A DNA stretch of 64,000 nucleotides from Thalassococcus profundi (GTDB lineage Bacteria > Pseudomonadota > Alphaproteobacteria > Rhodobacterales > Rhodobacteraceae): the NCBI RefSeq assembly GCF_003344785.1, contig NZ_QPMK01000018.1:34363-98362 (forward strand), written 5' to 3'. The notes below the pieces were generated by a model. The model did not search any database. It worked only from the letters and a program-made list of their open reading frames with translations, and was not told where the DNA came from. Made by a program: the position numbers and the translations under genes. Shown here in pieces: positions 16,989 to 26,768 of this stretch; position 1 is the first letter of the stretch; every line of letters begins with the position of its first letter.

Positions 16989-17974
16989 GCTGCTCCGGCC
17001 ACCGGTTCCGCCCGCGCGTAGACTGCCGCGAGGTCGGTCAGGCCCCAGTTGCCGCCTGTGAGGATTGTACAGACCTTTTCACCGGGACGCAGCCTGATCG
17101 AGCCGGCCAGCAAGGCCCCCACACCGATGGCGGCAGAAGGTTCGCCCAGGAGCTTGGCATCGCGCGCCAGCGCTTTCATGCCGGCGACGATATGCGCATC
17201 CTCCACGGTCACGATCTCGTCGACGTGGCGTTCGATGATGGGCCAGGGGTTCTGGCCGGGCACGCTGATGCGCAGCCCGTCGGCGATGGTGTCGCGCAGC
17301 GGCAGCGACACGCGTTCGCCCCTGATCCGGCTCTGGTAATATTTGGGGGTCAACGCCGGTTCGGCTCCGATGACGCGGACGCCAGGCTTGAGCGCCTTGA
17401 GCGCCGTGGCGACGCCCGAGATCAGACCGCCCCCGCCGAGCGGCACGATGACCGTGTCGACATCGGGCAGATCCTCGAGGATTTCGCAACCGATTGTGCC
17501 CTGTCCGGCCATGACGCGCGGGTCTTCGAAGCCGTGGACGGTCTCGTAACCCTTTTCCTCGGCGATGCGGTAGACCTGTTTCCAGCGCGCGGCGGTGTCG
17601 CCGTCGTAAAGGATGACTTCCGCGCCAAGCGCGCGGGTATTGTCGATTTTCTGCTGCGGAGAGGATGTGGGCAGCACCAGCACCACCTTCGCCCCCAGCA
17701 TCCGCCCGGCCCAGGACAGGCCCTGCGCATGGTTGCCGGAAGACGACGAGATCAGCCCACGCGCGAGCTGTTCGGGCGAGAGTTGCAGCACGGTATTGAG
17801 CGCGCCGCGGATCTTGAACGCTCCGGTGACCTGAAACGTCTCGGGTTTGAGGTAGAGCTCGCATCCGACGGCCGGTTCGATCCGGTCGGCGCGCAGCATC
17901 TGCGTGTGCCGGATATAGGGCGCGATGCGCGGGCGGGCGTCCTGAATGTCCTCTATCGTGGGATGGTCTTGCAT
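16985..17974 (-). CDS. Threonine/serine dehydratase-family PLP enzyme
   Basis: Fold-type II PLP lyase of 329 residues, lacking a regulatory ACT domain and so of the catabolic type. The Schiff-base Lys is K54 in [14 protein letters not shown], the phosphate loop is [11 protein letters not shown], and [11 protein letters not shown] (about 77-86) is the substrate loop. Start [20 protein letters not shown] at 17974. It sits 13 bases after the ornithine-cyclodeaminase-like gene; the same pairing occurs as EutB/EutC in hydroxyectoine use and as BhcB/BhcD in the beta-hydroxyaspartate cycle. Neither pathway's other enzymes are clearly present here, so the substrate is probably a hydroxy-amino acid, not specified further. 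Confidence 0.8.
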   Translation of the reverse strand: MQDHPTIEDIQDARPRIAPYIRHTQMLRADRIEPAVGCELYLKPETFQVTGAFKIRGALNTVLQLSPEQLARGLISSSSGNHAQGLSWAGRMLGAKVVLVLPTSSPQQKIDNTRALGAEVILYDGDTAARWKQVYRIAEEKGYETVHGFEDPRVMAGQGTIGCEILEDLPDVDTVIVPLGGGGLISGVATALKALKPGVRVIGAEPALTPKYYQSRIRGERVSLPLRDTIADGLRISVPGQNPWPIIERHVDEIVTVEDAHIVAGMKALARDAKLLGEPSAAIGVGALLAGSIRLRPGEKVCTILTGGNWGLTDLAAVYARAEPVAGAA

Positions 17975-17987
17975 CCTTGGGGTCTCC

Positions 17988-18986
17988 TCATCCCGCCGGG
18001 GCCAGAAAGTCGAAATATGTGCCGACCCTGCGCGCCTTGGCCTCGCACAGCAGCGCGGCGGCGGTCGTGTTGTCCTGGATCGCCATTCCGGTACTGTCGA
18101 AAATGGTGATCTGGTCTTCGGTCTCGCGACCCGGCTTGCGACCCAGCAGCACCTCGCCGATTTCGTCCAGCGGGCCGGTGACGATACCGGCCTTGAGCGC
18201 GTGTTGCACCTCGCCCTTCTCGCAGCATTGCGCGGCGGCATCGACCACCACACGGGCATCGCGGAAGAGCTCCGGGTCCAGCTCCTGCTTGCCGGGTTGA
18301 TCGGCGCCGATGGCGACCATGTGGGTGCCGGGGCGGAGCCAGCCTGCCCGCAGAACCACGCCGCTGGCGCGGGTCGTGGCGACGACGACATCGGCCTCTG
18401 CCACGGCCTCCTGCGACGTCCCGGCGACCGTGACGGGAATGCCGCACTCGGCCTCGATCTCAGCGGCGAAAGCCCGGGCGCCCTCGGGGGACCGGCCCCA
18501 GGCGTCGATGGCGTCGATCTGCATGACCTCGCGGATCGCCCGGATCTGCATGCGTGCCTGATGTCCGGTTCCGATTGCGGCGAGCCTGCGCGCGCCGGGC
18601 CGCGCCAGCGCCCGGACCGACACCGCGCCCGAGGCGCCGGTGCGGAACCCGGTCAGCAGGCTGCCGTCCATCACGCAGGTCAGCGCGCCGCTTGACCCGT
18701 CGAAGAGCAGCACGGTGCCCATGCCGTTGGGCAGGCCGAAGCGGCCCGGATTGTCCCGGAACCCGCCCGAAGAGGCCTTGAGCGACACCAGTTCGCCGCT
18801 TCGATGGTAGCCCGCCTTGAAGTCGATCTCGGCCGCCTCGGTGGACAGGTGGATGCCCATGTAGGGAGGCTGGTCCACATCGCCGCCGCTGTAGGCGCGA
18901 TAGGCATCCTCGACCTCGGCGATCACGTCGGGCATGTGCAGGAGGCCGCGAACCTCCTCCTTTGTGAGCAGCAGCGTGCCGGTCAT
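17988..18986 (-). CDS. Ornithine cyclodeaminase/mu-crystallin family protein
   Basis: NAD(P)-dependent enzyme of 332 residues, either a cyclodeaminase or an imine (ketimine) reductase. The family core is intact: MGIHLSTEAAEIDFKAGY, then LLFDGSSGALTCVMDGSLLT, the Rossmann segment AAIGTGHQARMQIRAIREV, and DVVVATTRASGVVLRAGWL. The start at 18986 (MTGTLLLTKEE) overlaps the upstream oxidase stop by four bases. With a DAO oxidase upstream and a dehydratase downstream, a ketimine or cyclic-imine reductase (such as a piperideine-carboxylate reductase) is the reading I favour. A EutC-like role is the alternative. Confidence 0.8.
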   Translation of the reverse strand: MTGTLLLTKEEVRGLLHMPDVIAEVEDAYRAYSGGDVDQPPYMGIHLSTEAAEIDFKAGYHRSGELVSLKASSGGFRDNPGRFGLPNGMGTVLLFDGSSGALTCVMDGSLLTGFRTGASGAVSVRALARPGARRLAAIGTGHQARMQIRAIREVMQIDAIDAWGRSPEGARAFAAEIEAECGIPVTVAGTSQEAVAEADVVVATTRASGVVLRAGWLRPGTHMVAIGADQPGKQELDPELFRDARVVVDAAAQCCEKGEVQHALKAGIVTGPLDEIGEVLLGRKPGRETEDQITIFDSTGMAIQDNTTAAALLCEAKARRVGTYFDFLAPAG

Positions 18987-20293
18987 CGCCGGGCTCTGCG
19001 AAACGCCAGGTGGTCCTGCAACGCATAGCCCTTGATGATCGCAGGCACGAACCACGGATCGCCACGGTAGAGCGGGACGGCCGCGGGCGCGCGAGATGCG
19101 AAGGCGCTGTGGCCTGCCTCGGCGCCAAGCAGACGGTGGGCCGCGCGGCTGCCGACCCAGGGCGCCCAGACCACGCCGGAGCCGCAGAAGCCGCTGGCAT
19201 AGCGAATGCCGTCATGTTCGAAGAGCCGGGGCAGCATGTCGCGGTTCATGGCCACGTTACCGAACCAGCTGTGGCTCAGCGTGACGTTCTCCAACTCGGG
19301 AAAGAGCTGGGCCAGCCCGGCCCGCAGGCGCAGGGTGGGTTCCAGCGGATCGCCCCGGCGGGAGGCGTCGCGTCCGCCCAGCAGGATCTTCCGGCCGTCG
19401 GGCGAAGGCCGGTAGTAAAAGCCCAACTGCCGGTTCTCGCCCATCATCATGCGGCGCGGCATCAGGCGGTCCATGACATCGGCGGGCAGATCGTCGGTGG
19501 CGATGATCCGGCTGCGGACGGGAATGAGTCGGCGCTGGAGGTAGGGGGTCGCGCGGTCGGTATAGCCGTTGGTGCAGACCAGCACCTGGCGTGCTGCGAT
19601 CTCGCCCCGCGCCGTGGCGACGCGGAACCCGGTTCCGTCGCGGCTGATCCCGCTGACCCGCGTCTCGCCATGCACGTCCACGCCCGCCGCCAGCGCAACC
19701 CGCAGCATCTCGGCATGGAATTTGCCGGGGTGCAGCCCGCCGATATCCTTTCGCACCGTGCCGCCGCGGTAAAAATCCGTCCCGATATAACCCGTCTGTT
19801 CGGCATGGGGCACGGCGTAGGCCTCGATCCCCAGCCGCTTGCTCAGGGTTTCGGCGGCGCGGGCCATGGTGTCGTACTGGTCATAGCCGAGCGCGCCCTT
19901 GAAATTGCCGACGGGTTGATAGTCGCACTCCAGCCCCTCATCGGCGATGAACGCGCGCAGGAACTCCCGCGCGGTCTTGCCCTCGGCCTCGATGCCAAGC
20001 GCGACCTTCTCACCGAACCGCTTGGAGATCGCGGCAAAGCTGGGCCGGATGTTGCCGCTGGTGATACCGCCATTGCGCGACGAGGCGCCTTCGCCCGGGC
20101 GCATGGCGTCGAAGACCGCGACGGACCGGCCGGCGCGTGCCAGCACCAGCGCCGCAGAGAGGCCCGCGAAGCCCGCGCCGACGACGACCACGTCGACCTT
20201 GGCGGGGACAGGTGTCTGCGGCAGGGCCGCCGGCGGCGCGGCCTCCCACCAGTAGGGCGTTGCGCTCCGGGCGGCGCGCGCATCTTGGGACAT
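18983..20293 (-). CDS. DAO-family FAD-dependent oxidoreductase
   Basis: FAD-dependent amine or amino-acid oxidase, 436 residues. Motifs: VVVGAGFAGLSAALVLARAG for FAD binding, GEGASSRNGGITSGNIRPS, and C-terminal YASGFCGSGVVWAPWVGS. Its central region (FYRGGTVRKDIGGLHPGKFH) is typical of the PuuB/OrdL group. It overlaps the cyclodeaminase-like gene by four bases (ATGA) and lies 9 bp from the permease gene, placing it inside the transporter operon, so it probably acts first on the imported compound. The substrate is unknown. Confidence 0.8.
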   Translation of the reverse strand: MSQDARAARSATPYWWEAAPPAALPQTPVPAKVDVVVVGAGFAGLSAALVLARAGRSVAVFDAMRPGEGASSRNGGITSGNIRPSFAAISKRFGEKVALGIEAEGKTAREFLRAFIADEGLECDYQPVGNFKGALGYDQYDTMARAAETLSKRLGIEAYAVPHAEQTGYIGTDFYRGGTVRKDIGGLHPGKFHAEMLRVALAAGVDVHGETRVSGISRDGTGFRVATARGEIAARQVLVCTNGYTDRATPYLQRRLIPVRSRIIATDDLPADVMDRLMPRRMMMGENRQLGFYYRPSPDGRKILLGGRDASRRGDPLEPTLRLRAGLAQLFPELENVTLSHSWFGNVAMNRDMLPRLFEHDGIRYASGFCGSGVVWAPWVGSRAAHRLLGAEAGHSAFASRAPAAVPLYRGDPWFVPAIIKGYALQDHLAFRRARR

Positions 20294-20301
20294 GATCGAC
20301 C

Positions 20302-21183
20302 TCAGAAGTTGTCGTTGCGGACGTCGAGCGCATCGCGCAGCCCGTCGCCGATGAAATTGAAGCTCGTCACCGCGATGGTGATGGCCGCGCCGGGAATGAT
20401 CGCCAGCCAGGGCGCGGAGCCCAAATATTGCTGGGCGCCGTTCAGCATGTTGCCCCAGCTGGGCAGCGGCGGCTGGATGCCGAAGCCGAGAAAGCTGATA
20501 TAGGCCTCGAGCAGGATCGCCCGGGCCACGGTCAGCGTCGCGGCGACGATGATCGGGCCCATGCAGTTGGGCAGGATCTCGCGGATCATGATATGCGCCT
20601 GGCTCAGACCCAGCATACGGCCCGCCAGCACGAATTCGCGTTCGCGCAGCGACCGGACCTCGGCCTCGACGATGCGGGCGACCTCCATCCAGCCGGTCAG
20701 GGCGATGATGATCGTGATCATGATCGGACTGGGCTGCAGCGCCACGGCGAGCGCCAGCAGCATGAAGATCGTCGGAAAGGACAGGAACCCGTCGACCAGC
20801 CGCATCAGCACGGCGTTCACGACGCGGCCGCCGTACCCGGCGACGACTCCGATGAACGTGCCCAGGATCGTCGCCAGCAGCATGGCGAAAAAGCCCACCA
20901 ACAGCGAAATCCGGCCCGCCATGAGCAGGCGCGCGGCAATGTCGCGGCCCAGGGGATCGGTGCCGAAGTAGTGATCGCCGGTCAGCGGTGGCGCAAAACG
21001 CGCGCGCAGATCGATGTAGAGCGAGTCATAGGGCAGCAGATAGGGCCCGAAGATGCAGGCCAGCGTCAGCAGCGCGATCATCACCAGGCCCAGGAGCGCC
21101 AGGCGATGGCCGAAGAATTTGCGCACGACGCGGTTCTGCCACCAGCGGGGCAGGGGCGTCACGGTGAAGTCGGTCGTGCTCAT
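20302..21183 (-). CDS. Dpp/Opp-type ABC transporter permease (DppC-like)
   Basis: Inner-membrane permease of a peptide/opine/nickel-family ABC importer, 293 residues with about six membrane segments. It has the DppC leader (ALLGLVMIALLTLACIFGPY), the DYHYFGTDPLGRDIAAR-like segment (GDHYFGTDPLGRDI) and the EAA loop VEAEVRSLREREFVLAGRML that contacts the ATPase. It is separated by 21 bp from the DppB-like gene in the standard order. Such systems carry short peptides, opines or amino-acid conjugates; the catabolic genes downstream suggest an amino compound. Confidence 0.9.
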   Translation of the reverse strand: MSTTDFTVTPLPRWWQNRVVRKFFGHRLALLGLVMIALLTLACIFGPYLLPYDSLYIDLRARFAPPLTGDHYFGTDPLGRDIAARLLMAGRISLLVGFFAMLLATILGTFIGVVAGYGGRVVNAVLMRLVDGFLSFPTIFMLLALAVALQPSPIMITIIIALTGWMEVARIVEAEVRSLREREFVLAGRMLGLSQAHIMIREILPNCMGPIIVAATLTVARAILLEAYISFLGFGIQPPLPSWGNMLNGAQQYLGSAPWLAIIPGAAITIAVTSFNFIGDGLRDALDVRNDNF

Positions 21184-21204
21184 GGGAAAATCCTTCCTGT
21201 GGTA

Positions 21205-22155
21205 TCAGGCCAGACGGATGCGCGGATCGACGAGGGCCACGGTAATGTCGGCAATGAGGTTTGCGACGATCGTCAGGAGGGCGGAGAACATCAGGAGCCC
21301 CATCACGACCGGGTAGTCGCTGTAACCCAGGCTGTCGAGAAAGAGACGCCCCATGCCCGGCCAGGTAAAGACGGTTTCCGTCACCAGCGCGCCGGTCAGC
21401 AGGGACGGCACCTGCACACCCGCCAGGGTGATCATCGGCAGCAGCGCATTGCCGACCACGTGTTTCATCACGACGCGCCGCTCCGACACGCCCTTGGCGC
21501 GGGCGGTCTTGACGAAATCCTGGCTGATCGCATCCAGCGTCGCGGTGCGCATGAAGCGGCTCCAGATCGCGATATGGACCAGCGCCAGAACGATCGAGGG
21601 CAGAATGAGGTGATGCAGGTAGTTCAGCACCGACCCGTCGCCGATGGTGTACATGTTTCCCGCGGGCAGCCAGTCGAGACGCAGCGCGAAGACGTAGATG
21701 CCGATGAGGCCGAACCAGAAGGTCGGGATCGACAGGGCGATCATCGCACCCACGGTGGCGATGTAGTCGAAGCCGGAATAGCGGTGCGTCGCGCCGCGGA
21801 TGCCGATCCAGGTCCCGATGGCGACGGCGATCACGGTCGAAGAGCCCATCAAGAGGAGCGTCGCAGGCACGTGCCGGGCGATCACCTGGGTGACCGGGCT
21901 GCCATCGCGGAAGGACGTGCCCCAGTCGCCCTGAACAAGGCCCCAGATCCAGTCGAGGTATTGAACGTGGACAGGACGGTTCAGCCCCAGCTGCTCGGTG
22001 ATCCTTGCGATGTCTTCCTGCGTCATGCCGGGATCGAGCGCATATTGCGACAGCGGTCCGCCGGGCATGAGGTAAAGGACCAGGAACCCGATGATCGAGA
22101 CGATCACCAGAAGAACGGCACTCTGAAGGAAACGGCTGAATAGGAAGGCGGCCAT
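21205..22155 (-). CDS. Dpp/Opp-type ABC transporter permease (DppB-like)
   Basis: Partner permease, 316 residues. It starts MAAFLFSRFLQSAVLLVIVS, has the DppB periplasmic region (QLGLNRPVHVQYLDWIWGLV, then GDWGTSFRDGSPV) and the EAA-like loop ATLDAISQDFVKTARAKGVS. It ends VDPRIRLA, as usual for the family. It forms a heterodimer with the DppC-like subunit. It follows the solute-binding gene by about 80 bp; the spacer holds no obvious gene. Confidence 0.9.
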   Translation of the reverse strand: MAAFLFSRFLQSAVLLVIVSIIGFLVLYLMPGGPLSQYALDPGMTQEDIARITEQLGLNRPVHVQYLDWIWGLVQGDWGTSFRDGSPVTQVIARHVPATLLLMGSSTVIAVAIGTWIGIRGATHRYSGFDYIATVGAMIALSIPTFWFGLIGIYVFALRLDWLPAGNMYTIGDGSVLNYLHHLILPSIVLALVHIAIWSRFMRTATLDAISQDFVKTARAKGVSERRVVMKHVVGNALLPMITLAGVQVPSLLTGALVTETVFTWPGMGRLFLDSLGYSDYPVVMGLLMFSALLTIVANLIADITVALVDPRIRLA

Positions 22156-22236
22156 AGGGCGCTGCTCCGTGTCGGGTGTGTCGTGTCAGGGTGCCGCCGC
22201 CCGCAGGGAGGGACGGGCGGCGGCAGGGTCGAGGCG

Positions 22237-23904
22237 TCAGCCCCAGTACCAGAGTGCCGCGTGCGAGGACTCTGTGCGGGTGTTGGAGTTGGCCTCGAAC
22301 CCTTCCAGCCCCGCCTTGCGTCCGAAGACGTTGGTGTAGCGGAACAGCGGCAGAAACGGCAGGTCCTCGCGGATGATCGCCTGGATCTCCCTGTAGATTT
22401 CCTTGCGCTTCTCCACGTCGAAGGTGCGCGCGCCGTCCTCGAGCAGCCGGTCCACCTCGGGGTTGGAATACTGCGCGTTGTTCGAGCCGCTGCCGCTCTC
22501 GGCGGCGATGGCGTTGCTGTGGAACCGGTTGGTGACATCCGGGTCGGCGCCGATCAGGTAGGTGATGCCGACCATGGCGGAGTCGAATTGCGACTGGCCC
22601 CAGAATTCGCCCCACATGACCGCAGGCGGCAGGTTCTCGATCGTCATCTCGACGCCGATCTGAGCATAGGTCTGCTGGATGAACTGCTGCGCCTGTTCGC
22701 GCAGATGCGCGCCAGTGGTGGTCGAGTTGGCGAAGCTCAGCCGCACGCCGTCCTTTTCGCGGATTCCCTCCGCGCCGGGCGTCCAGCCCGCCTCGTCCAG
22801 CAGGCTCGCGGCCTTTTCGAGGTCGAATTCGTGCTCGGGCAGGTCCGGATTGTGGAAAGCCGAGGTCTCCGGCATGAAGGTCTCGGCCTCGCCGGGCACG
22901 CCGAAGTAAAGCAGGTCGATGATCGACTTGCGGTCGATGGCAAGGTAAAGCGCCTCGCGCACGGCCTTGTCCTGGAACACTGGCAGCGCCTGATTGAGGT
23001 AGATCGACTCCAGGGTGCCGCGCGGCTCCAGCGTCACCACGCGTTCGTCGAGGGTCTTGGCCTCTTCGTAGTTGTCCGGGGTGATGTAGGCCTGGCCGAC
23101 GAGGTCGATCTCGCCGCTGCGGAACTGGGTATAGAGCACCGTCATGTCCGGAATGTACTTGAACACCAGCTGCTCGATATAGGGGCCGTCGCCGTGGTAG
23201 TCGGGGTTGGCTTCCAGGATCAGGTTGTCGCCCGCCTGACGGCTGCCCCATTTGAACGCGCCGGTGCCGACCGGGGCCCGGTTGAACGGCGCTTCGTTGG
23301 GATCCTCGGCGGTGGCCAGGATGTGCTCCGGCAGGATGAAGGTTTCGCACAGGAACGACACGTAGGGCGCGAAGGGTTCTTCCATCCGCCAGGTGATTTC
23401 CGTCGGGGACACGACTTCGATATCGCGCACGAGGTCATGGCCCGCCGTCCGCCAGGCGCGGAAGTTCGGATCGGTGATGAGTTCGAGGGTGAACTTCACG
23501 TCCTCGGCGGTGAACTTCTCGCCGTCGTGCCATGTCACGTCGTCGCGCAGCTTGATCCGCCAGTTCAGCCCGTCCTCGGACAGGCCGCCGTTCTCGACCG
23601 TGGGCACCTCCGTGGCGAGGTTGGGCACCACGTCGCCGTCGGGCGTGATGCGGAAGAGGGTGTCGAAGATCGAGAAGGCAACACCGTCGTCGACCTCGAT
23701 ATGCGGCATCAGCGGATTGAAGACCGTAGGCTCCTGCGAGAGCCCGACGACGACGCGGCCGGTCGGCTCTGCCGGGGCGGTCTGGGCGAAGGCGGGCTTG
23801 CCGAGCAGGCCCGGTGCCAGCAGGCCGACCGCGCCGCCGGCCGTCATCATGCGCAGCGTTGCCCGGCGCGTGAAACCGGATTTCGGGGACTTTTCTTTGG
23901 TCAT
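22237..23904 (-). CDS. ABC transporter substrate-binding protein, SBP family 5
   Basis: Periplasmic binding protein of 555 residues, the usual size of the peptide-binding family 5. The N-terminus FTRRATLRMMTAGGAVGLLA resembles a twin-arginine signal, with a cleavage-like site at AFAQ. The mature domain carries FSIFDTLFRITPDGDVVPNL and LRDDVTWHDGEKFTAEDVKF, the family's conserved blocks. Its start overlaps the ATPase gene's stop by four bases. The ligand is not predictable, but the downstream enzymes suggest an amine-containing compound. Confidence 0.9.
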   Translation of the reverse strand: MTKEKSPKSGFTRRATLRMMTAGGAVGLLAPGLLGKPAFAQTAPAEPTGRVVVGLSQEPTVFNPLMPHIEVDDGVAFSIFDTLFRITPDGDVVPNLATEVPTVENGGLSEDGLNWRIKLRDDVTWHDGEKFTAEDVKFTLELITDPNFRAWRTAGHDLVRDIEVVSPTEITWRMEEPFAPYVSFLCETFILPEHILATAEDPNEAPFNRAPVGTGAFKWGSRQAGDNLILEANPDYHGDGPYIEQLVFKYIPDMTVLYTQFRSGEIDLVGQAYITPDNYEEAKTLDERVVTLEPRGTLESIYLNQALPVFQDKAVREALYLAIDRKSIIDLLYFGVPGEAETFMPETSAFHNPDLPEHEFDLEKAASLLDEAGWTPGAEGIREKDGVRLSFANSTTTGAHLREQAQQFIQQTYAQIGVEMTIENLPPAVMWGEFWGQSQFDSAMVGITYLIGADPDVTNRFHSNAIAAESGSGSNNAQYSNPEVDRLLEDGARTFDVEKRKEIYREIQAIIREDLPFLPLFRYTNVFGRKAGLEGFEANSNTRTESSHAALWYWG

Positions 23905-25628
23905 GTCTGTGTTCCCTGTTGTAAAGTCTGTTGGGTGCTTTGGCGGCCACCCGTGGCCGCTGCCGCGGTCTTGTCGTCGAGTTGTTCCCCCGGAATCGCC
24001 GAGACCAACTCGCGTGTGTAGTCGGCCTCGGGCGAGAAGAAGATCCGAGAGGGGCGGCCGAACTCGACAATCCGGCCCTTCTGCATCACCGCGATCTCAT
24101 CGCAGATCTGGCTTGCGACCCGCAGGTCGTGGGTGATGAAAATCATGGCAACGCCGGTCTCGCGCTGGATCCGGTCGAGCAGTTCGAGGATCTGCGCCTG
24201 GATCGACACGTCGAGCGCCGAGACTGCCTCGTCTGCGACCAACAACTCCGGCTTGAACATCAGCGCGCGCGCGATACCGACGCGCTGACGCTGACCGCCG
24301 GAAAATTCGTGCGGATAGCGGCCATACGCCCGCGCATCGAGGCCCACGAGATCGAGCAGCGCCTTGGCGTCCTCGCGCGCTTTCGCGGCCGGAACCCCAT
24401 GCGCGATCGGGCCGACCGTCAGGCTGCGTCCGATGGTGTTGCGCGGGTTGAGAGAGGCGAAGGGATCCTGAAAGATCATCTGGATCTTGGGCCGCAGGCT
24501 GCGGAAAGCGGGTTCGGTCAGCCCGGCAATGTCCTGGTCGCGAAAGAGGATCTGGCCCGAGTCGGCCTCCATCAGCCGGATCAGCAGACGCCCGAGCGAG
24601 GACTTGCCCGATCCGCTTTCGCCGACAACGCCCAGAGTACGGCCGGGCAATACATCGAAGGAGACATCCTGCACCGCCGGCACGATCCGCTGCGTGCGGA
24701 AGAACGCGCTGCCGCTGCGGTAGGTTTTCACCAAGTTGCGCACCTTCAGCAGCGGCTTTGCCGGGGCGCCCGAGGCGTCGGTGTGGGCGGCGCGTTCGCG
24801 GTCGTCCTGGCGCAGGTGCGGGACCGCGGCGATGAGCCGTTTCGTGTAGGGATGTTCCGGCGCATTCAGCACCTGCGCGGCGCTGCCGCGTTCGACGACA
24901 TGGCCCTTTTCCATCACGACGACGCTGTCGGCGATCTCTGCAACCACGCCGAAATCGTGGGTGATGAACATCACGCTCATGCCCTTGCGGCGCTGGATGT
25001 CGCGGATCAGCTCGAGGATCTGCGCCTGGGTCGTGACGTCGAGCGCGGTCGTCGGCTCGTCGGCGATGAGGATGGTGGGTTCCAGCGCCAGCGCCATGGC
25101 GATCATCACGCGCTGGCGCTGACCGCCCGACAGGCGGAACGGATACTGGTGATACATGAGCGCCGGGTCGGGCAGGCCGACCTCGGTCAGCAGCTCGATC
25201 GCCCGTTGCCGGCGCGACTGCGGCGTGCCCTCGTCATGGGCCGCCATGGCCTCGTCGATCTGCGCGCCCACTGTCATCAGCGGGTTCAACGCCGAAAGCG
25301 GATCCTGGAAAATCATCGACACGACGCGTCCACGCAGGTCGCGAAGCTCTTCGCGGCCCATGCCGATGATTTCGCGGCCCTCCAGCGTGATCGACCCGGC
25401 GGTGGCCTGGATCGCCCGGGGCAGCAGGCCCATCACGGTGCTGGCGGTGACCGATTTCCCCGATCCGGATTCGCCGATCACACAGAGGATCTGGCCGCGA
25501 TGCAGGTCGAAGGAGACATCCTCGATCGCGTGGCTCCGTTCCATCCCGTCGGGCAGGGTGACGGTCAGGCCGCGCACGGACAGCGCGACGGATGTATCGG
25601 ATAAGGATGCGGATTGACCTCCGACCAT
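23901..25628 (-). CDS. Fused double ATPase of a Dpp-type ABC transporter (DppD-DppF)
   Basis: One polypeptide with two nucleotide-binding domains, 575 residues from the ATG at 25628. Domain 1: Walker A GESGSGKS, signature [15 protein letters not shown], Walker [14 protein letters not shown]. Domain 2: [44 protein letters not shown]. Each is followed by the oligopeptide-type C-terminal extension ([15 protein letters not shown]; the second ends at residues [12 protein letters not shown]). Elsewhere these are separate DppD and DppF proteins; the fusion is common in alphaproteobacteria. It heads the long minus-strand operon, so the promoter should lie in 25629-25893, where I found no clear element. 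Confidence 0.9.
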   Translation of the reverse strand: MVGGQSASLSDTSVALSVRGLTVTLPDGMERSHAIEDVSFDLHRGQILCVIGESGSGKSVTASTVMGLLPRAIQATAGSITLEGREIIGMGREELRDLRGRVVSMIFQDPLSALNPLMTVGAQIDEAMAAHDEGTPQSRRQRAIELLTEVGLPDPALMYHQYPFRLSGGQRQRVMIAMALALEPTILIADEPTTALDVTTQAQILELIRDIQRRKGMSVMFITHDFGVVAEIADSVVVMEKGHVVERGSAAQVLNAPEHPYTKRLIAAVPHLRQDDRERAAHTDASGAPAKPLLKVRNLVKTYRSGSAFFRTQRIVPAVQDVSFDVLPGRTLGVVGESGSGKSSLGRLLIRLMEADSGQILFRDQDIAGLTEPAFRSLRPKIQMIFQDPFASLNPRNTIGRSLTVGPIAHGVPAAKAREDAKALLDLVGLDARAYGRYPHEFSGGQRQRVGIARALMFKPELLVADEAVSALDVSIQAQILELLDRIQRETGVAMIFITHDLRVASQICDEIAVMQKGRIVEFGRPSRIFFSPEADYTRELVSAIPGEQLDDKTAAAATGGRQSTQQTLQQGTQT

Positions 25629-25893
25629 GGGCTCTAGGACCTCTCTGCTGCGGGCTGGACCGGGGCGCGTGCCGCCGGACCGGGACGTTGCTCTTGCGTC
25701 GTGCCTTAAGTCCGCGTGGAACGAGGCGGGAAAGACGCGCCGCCATTGGATCAAGTCTGATCGCTCCGGAGGCGAGATGGTGTCGTTTTGCGGTGACGTG
25801 TCGGCAGGAAACGCTGCACTTGCCGTCCCGTCAGGCATATCGTTCTGGCGAGCAGACACATTCGTCGCCGGTCCGCGTCCGGCCAGGGCGCGC

Positions 25894-26250
25894 TCAGACC
25901 TGGGCGCAGACATAGATCTTCCGAACCGTGTCCAGCGTTCTCCAGACGCCGACAAACCCCGGCTTCATCACGAAACTGTCGCCGGCGCCGAAGCGATGGG
26001 TCACCCCGCCCGTTTCCTCGATCTCGATGGAGCCGGAAAGGATGTGACAGAACTCGAAGGTCGTCCCCTTGATCGAATGGGTCTCGCCCGGCGTCGCCTC
26101 CCAGACCCCGGTCAGCACCGTGCCGTTGCGGGAGTCGTCCTGCGCCCAGGTCCTGAAAGCCGGATTGCCCGAGATCAGGCGTTCGGGCATCGGAAGAGAG
26201 TCCTGGGGCGGGACTTAGGGTTTGGGGTCGATGGCAATCAGGTTCGTCAT
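25894..26250 (-). pseudogene. Cupin-domain protein with premature ochre stop
   Basis: Small single-cupin protein (cupin_3-like), with motifs FEFCHILSGSIEIEETGG and FGAGDSFVMKPGFVGVWRT. An ATG at 26250 has a perfect AGGAG five bases upstream, but codon 12 is TAA (26215-26217). After it the reading continues in frame into MPERLISGNPAFRTW. The 35 residues up to this Trp match in number the N-terminus of the intact paralogue at 29953-30306, showing the stop is an insertion of no length. An in-frame ATG at 26190 without a ribosome site could give a 98-residue fragment. Likely inactivated or mis-sequenced. Confidence 0.7.
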
Positions 26251-26768
26251 GTCGGCTCCTGTCGGGAATGCGGTCCGGGCCTCGTTTTCGGGCCTTCTGT
26301 TGACTTCAGTCTGCCGCGCGTGCCGGAGCGTTACGTGCCGATTTTCGTGTCTGCGCAGTGGATGATTGCGCACGGCGGGCGGAGGTAGATGAATCTGCCG
26401 GAGGGGGCGGTAGAGTTCCGGGCGGACAATCGTCCCATCGATTCACGCCGGTGGCGGGGTTTGCCAAGATCTCGCGGCTGGCAGAGAGGCGCGTTCCCCT
26501 CAACGGAAAGCGCATCGGTCATCGGCACGATTCATCGGCATTGGGCGCCACCGCGCGGTACAGGAAACTGCGGGAATGGCGCGCACGACGATCCCATCGA
26601 TGCTCGGTCTTTACGTCCAGTGTGCGTCGCCTTGATCCTGCGCCAGCGCGTCAGACGGGCTTGATGCGTTCCGGCCATGGTTCGATGAGATGCCACCGGC
26701 GCGATCCTGTCGCGATCAGCCCACTTGCGAAAACAGCGGACGTCGCGCCGATGCGTTGGCTGATACGG
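26251..26768. other. 518-bp spacer without a recognisable gene
   Basis: No convincing gene. Near 26651-26768 the minus strand reads FASGLIATGSRRWHLIEPWP, then ERIKPV and a stop, which looks protein-like and could be the tail of a lost gene downstream of the aldehyde dehydrogenase, but I recognise no family. The part next to the cupin (26251-26330) probably holds its promoter. Confidence 0.4.

Noticed and set aside
16985..18986. Hydroxyectoine utilisation (EutBC) assignment
   Set aside because: The enzyme pair fits by family, but an ectoine hydrolase (M24 type), its deacetylase partner, EutA and the Ehu/Ueh transporter are absent from the surroundings.
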